From assembly GCA_022562335.1 (NCBI GenBank), contig JADFPM010000099.1, forward strand, positions 1 through 9,106: a stretch of 9,106 nt of DNA. The letters are read 5' to 3'. A program made the translations under genes and the position numbers. Positions 1 to 4,842 of the stretch are shown one piece after another (positions within the stretch are counted from its first letter, which is position 1; each line of letters starts with the position of its first letter). The notes beneath the pieces were generated by a model. That model was not told where the DNA came from. It did no database searches and was given only the letters and a program-made list of their open reading frames with translations. Source of the stretch: Chloroflexota bacterium. GTDB taxonomy: Bacteria; Chloroflexota; Dehalococcoidia; Lucifugimonadales; UBA3495.

Positions 1-740
1 TATCGGTGGTGCGTGAGGGCACCGGCGAGGGCAATGGATGCACCTTCGACCGCCAGGGCCGGCTGCTCATGTGTGAGGGCGCGGACCACCGGCGGCTCAC
101 CCGGATGGACAGCGATGGCACGGTGACCACCGTGGCCGAAACCTACCAGGGCAAACGGTTCAATAAGCCCAACGACGTGGTTTGCCGTTCCGATGGCAGC
201 ATCTATTTCACCGACCCGGAATTACGCCTGCCGCCGGAACAGCGGGAGATCGGCTTTGCCGGGGTTTTCCGCGTGGACCCCAGCGGCCAGCTGCACCTGG
301 CCACCGATGAGTGCGAATACCCCAACGGCCTGGCCTTCTCCCCCGACGAGTCGATCCTCTACGTGGCCATCAGCCGGTTGGACGAGCGCTGCTTCGAGGA
401 AGCGGAAAAGCGCGAGGTCTGCAACCACCGCAAGATCCGGGCCTTCGACGTCGCGGCCGACGGGACGCTGAGCAACAACCGGGTGTTTTGCGACATGTCC
501 TCGGCAGAAGAGGGAGTGCCCGACGGCATGAAGGTAGACACCGCCGGAAGGGTATTCTGCGTGGGGTCCGGCGGCATTTGGGTCATTGAGCCCGACGGTA
601 CGGTCGTAGGCGTAATCAAAGGCCCGGAAGTGCCCCGCAACGTGGCGTTCGGCGGCCCCGACTTCCGTACCATCTACGCCACGCCAGGCGAATCCCTGTA
701 CAGCTTCCGGGTGAAAACACCGGGCATAGCCCCTTACTAG
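1..740 (+). CDS. SMP-30/gluconolactonase-like protein, 5' end outside window
   Basis: Six-bladed beta-propeller hydrolase of the SMP-30/gluconolactonase/LRE family, whose members hydrolyse lactones or related esters using one divalent metal. The reading frame is open to the left edge. A GTG at position 6 is only an internal codon, because family members usually run to about 300 residues and the first blade with its metal-binding Glu is missing. Counting from that GTG, family landmarks are NKPNDVV (about 53-59), YFTDP (67-71), YPNGLAFSPD (105-114) and VPDGMKVD (171-178). The Asn of PNG and the Asp of VPDG are the expected metal ligands. NVAFGGPD and SLYSF near the C-terminus match the usual end of the family. 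No signal peptide can be judged. The NHL gene follows 64 bp downstream on the same strand, so co-transcription is possible. The family assignment is firm; the substrate is unknown. Confidence 0.88.
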   Translation, partial: SVVREGTGEGNGCTFDRQGRLLMCEGADHRRLTRMDSDGTVTTVAETYQGKRFNKPNDVVCRSDGSIYFTDPELRLPPEQREIGFAGVFRVDPSGQLHLATDECEYPNGLAFSPDESILYVAISRLDERCFEEAEKREVCNHRKIRAFDVAADGTLSNNRVFCDMSSAEEGVPDGMKVDTAGRVFCVGSGGIWVIEPDGTVVGVIKGPEVPRNVAFGGPDFRTIYATPGESLYSFRVKTPGIAPY

Positions 741-792
741 GCAACCCGGGGTTATTCGGTTAATATTCGGGAAATAATCGGCCACAGGCGCG

Positions 793-798
793 AAGGAG
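793..798 (+). promoter_or_regulatory. Shine-Dalgarno site deciding a TTG start
   Basis: AAGGAG lies 6 nt before the TTG at 805. No better ATG or GTG occurs near the N-terminus that matches the paralogue on the other strand. Both proteins begin with M-T-T and then a (S/T)GKYTY motif, which supports TTG 805 as the start. Confidence 0.75.
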
Positions 799-804
799 AT
801 TGAA

Positions 805-1716
805 TTGACTACCACCAGTACTGTAGGCAGCGGTAAATATACCTATACCATGGACGAGAACTGGGCCAAGGTGCCCGAGGGCTGGGCTATGCCTGCCGCA
901 GCGGTTTACGGCGACTCCAAAGACCGGGTCTATTGCTTCAACCGGGACCCGGACCATCCCGTGGTCATCTTCGACCGCGAGGGCAACTACCTTTCCCACT
1001 GGGGCGCGGGGGTCATTGAGTTCGCCCACGCCATCCTCATCGACAAGCAAGACAACGTCTGGCTGGTGGACCGCGACCGGGGCCAGGTGATGAAATTCAC
1101 CACCGACGGCGAGCTTCTGATGACCATCGGCGAAAAGGGCTTCCGTTCCGAAACCGGGGCCGACAACACGGTTTTCGGCTCCAACGGGTACAAGGACGTG
1201 ACCCATGGCGGCGACCCCTTTAACCTTCCCGCCGGCATCGCCCTAAACGACGCCGGAGAGGTTTTCATCGCTGACGGCTACGCCAACGCCCGGGTGCACA
1301 AATTCTCGCCCACCGGCGAGCACCTGATGTCCTGGGGCGGCCCGGGCACCGGCCCCGGCGAGTTCAACCTGCCCCACGGCGCCTGGGTCGACAGCAAAGG
1401 CCGTCTATTGATCGCCGACCGGGAGAACGACCGTGTCCAGGTGTTCACCCAGAACGGTGAGCACATCAGCACCTGGCCCACCAAGCTGATCGGCCCGGCA
1501 GTGATCTACGTGGATGACGAAGACATCGTTTACATCCCAGAGCACAACGGCGGGTTGTTCAGTATTTTGAGCTCGGAAGGAGAGCGTCTGGCCCAATGGG
1601 GCAGCGAGGTCCACCGTTCCTGCCACGGGGTGTGGGCCGACTCCCACAAGGACCTGTACTTCGTGATGCCCGGAGAATGGCGTCCCCGCCGCGTGGTCAA
1701 ATTCACCCGCAAGTAA
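805..1716 (+). CDS. NHL-repeat beta-propeller protein (PAL-like)
   Basis: 303-residue protein made of NHL-type propeller repeats, of the kind annotated as peptidyl-alpha-hydroxyglycine alpha-amidating lyase-like. Visible repeat units include DNVWLVDRDRGQVMKF (about 83-98), GEVFIADGYANARVHKF (151-167) and GRLLIADRENDRVQVF (199-214). Each fits the NHL pattern of a beta strand, an Asp, then an R-V-x-x-F strand. FNLPHG (187-192) and HGVWAD (274-279) hold histidines shared with the paralogue at 5820-6698. There is no signal peptide or membrane segment, so it is probably cytoplasmic and unlikely to be a true secreted peptide amidating enzyme. It follows the SMP-30 gene by 64 bp. The last 3' neighbour on this strand is a strong palindrome at 1767-1798. 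The fold is confident; the reaction is not known. Confidence 0.88.
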   Translation: MTTTSTVGSGKYTYTMDENWAKVPEGWAMPAAAVYGDSKDRVYCFNRDPDHPVVIFDREGNYLSHWGAGVIEFAHAILIDKQDNVWLVDRDRGQVMKFTTDGELLMTIGEKGFRSETGADNTVFGSNGYKDVTHGGDPFNLPAGIALNDAGEVFIADGYANARVHKFSPTGEHLMSWGGPGTGPGEFNLPHGAWVDSKGRLLIADRENDRVQVFTQNGEHISTWPTKLIGPAVIYVDDEDIVYIPEHNGGLFSILSSEGERLAQWGSEVHRSCHGVWADSHKDLYFVMPGEWRPRRVVKFTRK

Positions 1717-1766
1717 CCGAAACCCGCCCGGCATATTAAGCAGGCTGGGTAGACCGATACCGGTTG

Positions 1767-1798
1767 CGGCCCAATATACTATTTGGTATATTGGGCCG
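1767..1798. repeat. 13-bp perfect inverted repeat, possible terminator or operator
   Basis: CGGCCCAATATAC at 1767-1779 is perfectly complementary to 1786-1798 around a 6-nt loop (TATTTG). It lies 50 bp after the NHL stop codon and 24 bp before a tRNA-like pseudogene. As RNA it would be a very stable hairpin, but no T-run follows either arm, so it is not a textbook intrinsic terminator. A weak promoter reading also overlaps it: TTGCGG at 1764-1769, 17 nt, TATATT at 1787-1792. Terminator at the convergent junction, operator, or a mobile-repeat end all remain possible. Confidence 0.5.
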
Positions 1799-1822
1799 TG
1801 CGCCGAAGGGCGTCCACATCGT

Positions 1823-1889
1823 GGGGCTGTAGCTCAACCGGGAGAGCGTCCCGATGACCATCGGGAAGGCAGGGGGTTCGAGTCCCCCC
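1823..1889 (+). pseudogene. tRNA-Ala-like pseudogene, acceptor 3' side lost
   Basis: Positions 1823-1848 are identical to the 5' part of the intact tRNA-Ala at 2235: acceptor strand GGGGCTG, D stem GCTC/GAGC and D loop AACCGGGA. The anticodon stem differs (TCCCG/CGGGA instead of CTTCA/TGAAG) and encloses an abnormal 8-nt loop, ATGACCAT. The T arm (GGGGG, TTCGAGT, CCCCC) is intact. After C1889 the sequence becomes GAATGAGC instead of the AGCTCC needed to close the acceptor stem, so only the last acceptor pair can form and CCA is absent. It is therefore almost certainly not a working tRNA. It is one of four damaged copies sharing the TCCCG-type stem. Confidence 0.8.
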
Positions 1890-1921
1890 GAATGAGCAGT
1901 ACATCGGTCGAAAATTTCTAG

Positions 1922-2179
1922 ATGACAGCAGTATACATTCTGCGAAGTGGTGACTCTGGCCGCTATTACATCGGCTGTGCTCAAGACCTTGATATCAGGC
2001 TCAAACAACACAACTCAGGCGCCAACCGATCCACTCGCGGGCGAGGGCCTTGGACACTGGTCTATCACGAGTGGTTCACGAGCTTGGCTCAGGCTAGAGC
2101 GCGTGAGCGGCAGCTAAAATCGTGGAAGAATCCCTACTACCTTGAACAAAAGCTAGGTATCGGCACAAATAGAGTTTAA
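1922..2179 (+). CDS. Small GIY-YIG nuclease domain protein
   Basis: 85-residue, single-domain GIY-YIG endonuclease of the UPF0213/YhbQ-like type, about the usual length. The two motif tyrosines are present in VYIL (Y5) and YYIG (Y16). The expected catalytic Arg and His appear in DIRLKQHN (R26, H30), and the metal-binding Glu in ARERQLKSWK (E62). The active site therefore looks intact. Family members cut DNA and some belong to homing or repair-type nucleases; its target is unknown. The start is the only suitable ATG, but no clear Shine-Dalgarno site precedes it. Base composition is lower in GC than the flanking metabolic genes (32/60 in 1981-2040). It lies between a broken tRNA-Ala copy (1823-1889) and the intact tRNA-Ala (2235-2310), which suggests it travelled with these repeats. 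Two small hairpins follow the stop codon. Confidence 0.88.
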   Translation: MTAVYILRSGDSGRYYIGCAQDLDIRLKQHNSGANRSTRGRGPWTLVYHEWFTSLAQARARERQLKSWKNPYYLEQKLGIGTNRV

Positions 2180-2184
2180 CCCAG

Positions 2185-2212
2185 TTTCTCTAAGAAATTG
2201 GCCTAATAGGCC
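2185..2212. repeat. Two small adjacent hairpins after the GIY-YIG gene
   Basis: TTTCT (2185-2189) pairs with AGAAA (2193-2197) around CTA. Just after it, GGCCTA (2200-2205) and TAGGCC (2207-2212) form a 13-nt near-palindrome. They fill the space between the TAA at 2177-2179 and the tRNA-Ala. No T-run follows, so a terminator role is only a possibility. Confidence 0.35.
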
Positions 2213-2234
2213 GCTTCAACAAAAGTTCTTACGT

Positions 2235-2310
2235 GGGGCTGTAGCTCAACCGGGAGAGCGCTTCAATGGCATTGAAGAGGCAGGGGGTTCGAGTCCCCCC
2301 AGCTCCACCA
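2235..2310 (+). tRNA. tRNA-Ala(GGC), CCA encoded
   Basis: A complete 76-nt cloverleaf. The 7-bp acceptor is GGGGCTG (2235-2241) with CAGCTCC (2300-2306), including the G3:U70 wobble that marks tRNA-Ala for alanyl-tRNA synthetase. The D stem is GCTC/GAGC (2244-2247, 2256-2259) with an 8-nt loop. The anticodon stem is CTTCA/TGAAG (2261-2265, 2273-2277) around loop ATGGCAT, giving anticodon GGC at 2268-2270. The variable region is AGGCA. The T arm is GGGGG-TTCGAGT-CCCCC (2283-2299). Discriminator A2307 is followed by encoded CCA (2308-2310). The A32-U38 loop pair seen here is typical of tRNA-Ala(GGC). It reads GCC/GCU alanine codons. It is the only tRNA in the window with all arms intact; the damaged copies around it share its body but not its anticodon stem. 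Confidence 0.95.
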
Positions 2311-2315
2311 CCAAT

Positions 2316-2380
2316 TCAACCAGGAGAGCGTCCCGATGCCATCGGGAAGGCAGGGGGTTCGAGTCCCCCCAGCTCCACCA
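2316..2380 (+). pseudogene. 5'-truncated tRNA-Ala-like fragment (D loop to CCA)
   Basis: Homology to the tRNA-Ala begins at the D stem/loop (TCAACC) only 6 nt after the CCA of the intact tRNA and continues to an encoded CCA at 2378-2380. The 5' acceptor strand and the first half of the D stem are absent. The anticodon stem is TCCCG/CGGGA with a 7-nt loop ATGCCAT, which would present GCC, a glycine anticodon, on an alanine-type 3' acceptor (CAGCTCC). Without a 5' half it cannot fold as a normal tRNA. It forms the left copy of the direct repeat bracketing the 695-codon gene. Confidence 0.82.
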
Positions 2381-2383
2381 CCC
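2328..2383 (+). repeat. Left 56-bp direct repeat (att-like)
   Basis: The segment from the base before the anticodon stem through CCA plus three C residues matches 4753-4808 at 53 of 56 positions. The three differences are in the anticodon loop (G/T), the variable region (C/T) and the acceptor strand (C/T). A repeat of a tRNA 3' half on either side of foreign-looking DNA is the usual footprint of tyrosine-recombinase integration, although no integrase is present. Confidence 0.7.
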
Positions 2384-2442
2384 AACGCCCCAGCACCACA
2401 GCACCCCTGCATAGGCTGGAAAGCTACCACACCATTCAAAGA

Positions 2443-2477
2443 CCGTCCCGATAACCGTCGCGGCTCCAACTCCACCA
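2443..2477 (+). pseudogene. Degenerate tRNA-derived remnant
   Basis: CGTCCCGAT (2444-2452) followed by AACC and GTCG resembles the anticodon arm of the pseudogene at 1823-1889, including its extra loop base. The sequence then runs almost directly into CTCCACCA (2470-2477), like the acceptor end with CCA. The T arm seems to be deleted. The match is short and partly degenerate, so this is a tentative member of the repeat set. Confidence 0.45.
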
Positions 2478-2480
2478 AGA

Positions 2481-2519
2481 ACCTTTATTGCTAAAGGTAC
2501 GTGAGCGGTTTCCGTACCT
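2481..2519 (+). repeat. Two overlapping, mutually exclusive hairpins upstream of the 695-codon gene
   Basis: ACCTTTA (2481-2487) pairs with TAAAGGT (2492-2498) around a TTGC loop. Alternatively AGGTACG (2495-2501) pairs with CGTACCT (2513-2519) around an 11-nt loop. Both use 2495-2498, so only one can form at a time. The pair lies 40-80 bp before the gene. This geometry resembles attenuation leaders but no T-run or leader peptide is evident; chance is possible. Confidence 0.3.
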
Positions 2520-2559
2520 CCGTACAATTTGCATGATCCATTGCGTGATTGGGATTGCT

Positions 2560-2613
2560 ATGAACCTCCTTGACGATTTTCTTTACGCGCCATACGATAA
2601 ATCTGAATTTTGT
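2560..2613 (+). other. Probable displaced 5' end of the next gene (frameshift at TTTT 2608-2611)
   Basis: ATG at 2560 opens a frame reading MNLLDDFLYAPYDKSEFC and then stops at TGA 2614-2616. Removing one T from the run at 2608-2611 joins it to the downstream frame as ...YDKSEF-VDGLHRAM..., a smooth sequence giving a protein of 698 residues. In the downstream frame itself the only starts are TTG 2570 and ATG 2633, both without a Shine-Dalgarno site, and a TGA lies at 2561-2563. Sequencing error, a true inactivating indel and slippage at the T-run cannot be told apart here. Confidence 0.5.
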
Positions 2614-4657
2614 TGATGGTCTACACAGAGCTATGACGGTAAACGGACTGTTTGAGGAATCCGACGAACTGCATAAGACCCAAACCGAGCTCGGCTTGGA
2701 CGACGGCTCCGGGCTTCGTGTAGTGAGCGCTAAGTTCCTCACCGAGCAGAAGTTCAATTGGGATCTATTCCGTGGTTACGACACCCTGCGTGTGCTGACA
2801 TACTCTGCGAGCATCAGCGCCATCGTTAGGATGCTGGACGATTATTCGTTCAAAAGTTTTGAGTGCATATTTGGATATGAAGGCGCATTACGCGATATTA
2901 AAGACATCCTAGCGTTCCAGAAGGTGGCTGTTGGGGATACGCGGGCTGCCATCATGGGACTGAAAGACGAGCGGCATATACATGTTCTAGAAAAAGTATT
3001 CGCTGGCTTGGCAAGCTTCCGCGTCCTCAGAAAGCACATCGCCCACGCGAAGCTGTATCTGTTATCGAACCCCGACGGAGGCACACGTGTAGTGATCGGC
3101 TCTGCCAACCTGTCTGAGCGTGCCTTTTCAGGAAAACAGCCTGAGACGCTAGTCAAATTTGATAACGATCAGGATGCTTGGCAGCACTACAACAGAATGT
3201 TCGATGAGATAAAGAACTCGGCTTCTGATGAGATTGCCTTACCTAAAGACCGGATATCCAACGCGGAGATTGAAATCTCGGAAACTCCAGTACTGGCCGA
3301 TGCGTCGGCAACACTCGTTATTGAGCCACCTTCGACCGAAGAAGTGCAAGTAACAGCGCCGGCCCAGGTAGTACGCGTAGAAAAGGTTGTATCGGTAATC
3401 GGACCAGGCGTGTCGGCGGCTACTCCTGGAAATCGTAACCGTAGGCTACAAATTACGCCCGAAATAAAAAGAGCGATAAGCCGTATACGCCTCGTGAAGT
3501 CTGCTGAGGAGGCAGATAACCGTTATTTCTCCATTGATAGGCAAAACCGTTCAGCTTTGTTATCTGGCCAGCATTTCCCACTGGAATGGGATCACGAATC
3601 AGTCAGGGTAGATGCGACATTGTTGCTGGACTACTTCAAGAATTACGAGGATGCTTTCGAGGGAAATGTGGCACGCCTCCAGCACGATTATTTTACCCTG
3701 ATGTCCTGGTTATACTTTTCGCCGTTCATCTGTGACATGCGGTCTCTGGCACTGTTTCAGGATAATGACGTAATCAGATATCCTTCCTTCGCTATAATCT
3801 TCGGCAAATCCAACTGCGGCAAAACGAGCCTGGTGGATACGTTGATGACCTCTATGTTTGGCTATGCCCATACGGTAGATAAACGGAGCTTTACGACGTC
3901 ACAACTTCGTGGGTTACAACAAGGATACAAGAGGTTTCCTGTGGCTTTCGACGACATCGGACGCAGCGCTTTTAACAGCCATGGCAGAGATATGATCAAA
4001 GATGAGTTGCTGCCTCCCGTCTCAGAGTACCCGGGCTTCATACTCTCAATGAATGCTGAGCCCCAATCGTTTCCCGACGAGGTGGTGAAGCGCAGCATGG
4101 TTGTCTACACGACAACGGCGTTGCCACCACACAACGAAGAGTTACGTCAGCGACTGCAGGGACGGATACAGGAAATGCGCCGTAAGCTGACCGGGCATCT
4201 CTATCGCCGTTACTTGACAGAGATCATGGATCGCCTCGACGAGGATCGGCTACCAGAAGATTGGTTGGCGCTGTCGTCGGGGGTGCTGAGCAGTATCATC
4301 TCGGACGCCACAGGCGAATCGCCGCCACACTGGTGCCAGGCCGTAACCTGGTTTGAGTACGCCGAAAAGCGGTATGACCGGGTGAAGGCCCGACTCGATA
4401 ACTTGCTGAGGGTATCGGCCCATACCAAGAGGGAAAGTGACGTGCCCAACGGCTGGATGATTGAAGGCGATAAGATCCTCGTATGGGAACAACGGGATGC
4501 CTTCGGCAGACGAGGGTTCGATTGGGCGGATGTGCCTTCCACGTTAATAGACGAAGAGGCCAGCGGCGGTAGCAGGACTGTGTTGCACCGGGCTAGTTTG
4601 GAAGCGTTCCTGGGCCGCCAATTGCGCCCGCTGCGCCGGTGGTGGAAGCTCTCGTAG
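2570..4657 (+). CDS. PLD-family nuclease fused to SF3-helicase-like P-loop ATPase
   Basis: 695-residue two-domain protein. The N-terminal part (about 45-215) resembles a phospholipase D-type nuclease: a hydrophobic strand and helix (RVLTYSASISAIVRML), a second strand (CIFGYEG), then HAKLY (H159, K161) and IGSANLSERAF (G177, S178, N180) as the single HxK...GSxN catalytic motif. One motif per chain implies a dimeric active site in this superfamily. A low-complexity linker rich in Val, Glu, Ala and Pro (about 228-290) follows. The C-terminal part has Walker A GKSNCGKT (412-419), Walker B VAFDDI (458-463), a motif-C/sensor-like strand FILSMNAE with N495, and basic K508-R509. This order resembles SF3 helicases or related AAA+ ATPases. 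There is no signal peptide or membrane segment. GC is near 50%, unlike its neighbours, and it stands alone between tRNA-derived repeats. A nucleic-acid-cutting defence effector is inferred. The start is uncertain: TTG 2570, ATG 2633, or ATG 2560 through a frameshift. Confidence 0.82.
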   Translation: MTIFFTRHTINLNFVDGLHRAMTVNGLFEESDELHKTQTELGLDDGSGLRVVSAKFLTEQKFNWDLFRGYDTLRVLTYSASISAIVRMLDDYSFKSFECIFGYEGALRDIKDILAFQKVAVGDTRAAIMGLKDERHIHVLEKVFAGLASFRVLRKHIAHAKLYLLSNPDGGTRVVIGSANLSERAFSGKQPETLVKFDNDQDAWQHYNRMFDEIKNSASDEIALPKDRISNAEIEISETPVLADASATLVIEPPSTEEVQVTAPAQVVRVEKVVSVIGPGVSAATPGNRNRRLQITPEIKRAISRIRLVKSAEEADNRYFSIDRQNRSALLSGQHFPLEWDHESVRVDATLLLDYFKNYEDAFEGNVARLQHDYFTLMSWLYFSPFICDMRSLALFQDNDVIRYPSFAIIFGKSNCGKTSLVDTLMTSMFGYAHTVDKRSFTTSQLRGLQQGYKRFPVAFDDIGRSAFNSHGRDMIKDELLPPVSEYPGFILSMNAEPQSFPDEVVKRSMVVYTTTALPPHNEELRQRLQGRIQEMRRKLTGHLYRRYLTEIMDRLDEDRLPEDWLALSSGVLSSIISDATGESPPHWCQAVTWFEYAEKRYDRVKARLDNLLRVSAHTKRESDVPNGWMIEGDKILVWEQRDAFGRRGFDWADVPSTLIDEEASGGSRTVLHRASLEAFLGRQLRPLRRWWKLS

Positions 4658-4665
4658 TCGGCTTA

Positions 4666-4730
4666 ATCATTTGGTAACTCTTGGTAGTTGAAGCGCCGCC
4701 TCAAAGACCCTGTCCATTGTTACCAATGAT
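4666..4730. repeat. 12-bp inverted repeat between gene end and right tRNA half
   Basis: ATCATTTGGTAAC (4666-4678) and GTTACCAATGAT (4719-4730) are inverted copies apart from one extra T in the left arm, with 40 nt between. It lies just after the TAG stop at 4655-4657 and ends 22 bp before the right direct repeat. The wide spacing argues against an intrinsic terminator. Paired arm-type recombinase or regulator sites are possible. Confidence 0.4.
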
Positions 4731-4752
4731 CCACCGTACCCCCAATGAAAAG

Positions 4753-4805
4753 GCGTCCCGATTCCATCGGGAAGGTAGGGGGTTCGAGTCCCCCCAGTTC
4801 CACCA
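4753..4805 (+). pseudogene. tRNA-Ala-like 3' half (anticodon arm to CCA)
   Basis: Homology begins at the anticodon stem (TCCCG/CGGGA, 4756-4760 and 4768-4772) and runs through an intact T arm to CCA at 4803-4805. No D arm or 5' acceptor strand precedes it. Loop ATTCCAT would show TCC, a glycine anticodon, while the acceptor strand CAGTTCC is still of the tRNA-Ala type. Together with the fragment at 2316-2380 it frames the 695-codon gene, as expected for the distal junction of an island inserted at a tRNA. Confidence 0.82.
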
Positions 4806-4808
4806 CCC
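4753..4808 (+). repeat. Right 56-bp direct repeat (att-like)
   Basis: This is the partner of 2328-2383, with 53 of 56 positions identical and in the same orientation. The right edge lies 35 bp from the stop codon of the SDR gene, so the insertion did not break that gene. Confidence 0.7.
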
Positions 4809-4842
4809 CGAACCCTTCTTCAGAACTCCACCCACCAACCCC

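Larger units (their letters stand above)
2328..4808. mobile_element. Candidate tRNA-bracketed cargo island, no integrase
   Basis: About 2.4 kb lies between two tRNA 3'-half direct repeats (2328-2383 and 4753-4808) and carries one large gene of clearly lower GC than the flanks: 30/60 in both 2881-2940 and 3241-3300, against 46/60 in 1321-1380 and 42/60 in 6181-6240. Recombination between the repeats would release a 2425-bp circle. It has no recognisable integrase, transposase or replication gene, so it would depend on an enzyme supplied elsewhere or be a decayed remnant. It sits between convergent transcription units, where insertion harms no host gene. Whether it still moves is unknown. Confidence 0.5.

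Noticed and set aside
222..1206. Minus-strand open frames opposite the SMP-30 and first NHL genes
   Set aside because: They overlap two well-supported plus-strand genes and show no domain motifs or ribosome sites.
2316..2380. tmRNA (ssrA) 3' end
   Set aside because: The 3' acceptor CAGCTCCACCA is like tmRNA, but the fragment has a normal 7-nt anticodon loop on a 5-bp stem, D-loop remnants, and no tag-encoding region nearby.
2328..2383. CRISPR array
   Set aside because: The repeats are tRNA-derived, unevenly spaced, only partly repeated, and no cas genes are present.
2246..2527. Minus-strand frames with GGLEPP and WGDSNPLP motifs
   Set aside because: These peptides are antisense translations of the T arm and CCA ends of the tRNA and tRNA pieces, a well-known source of false proteins. 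They span non-coding repeats and have no start context.
1823..4805. Trans-spliced split tRNA built from the separate halves
   Set aside because: The halves overlap instead of meeting at one point, flanking pairing sequences are absent, and trans-splicing of tRNA halves is an archaeal feature. Decay and recombination explain the pattern more simply.
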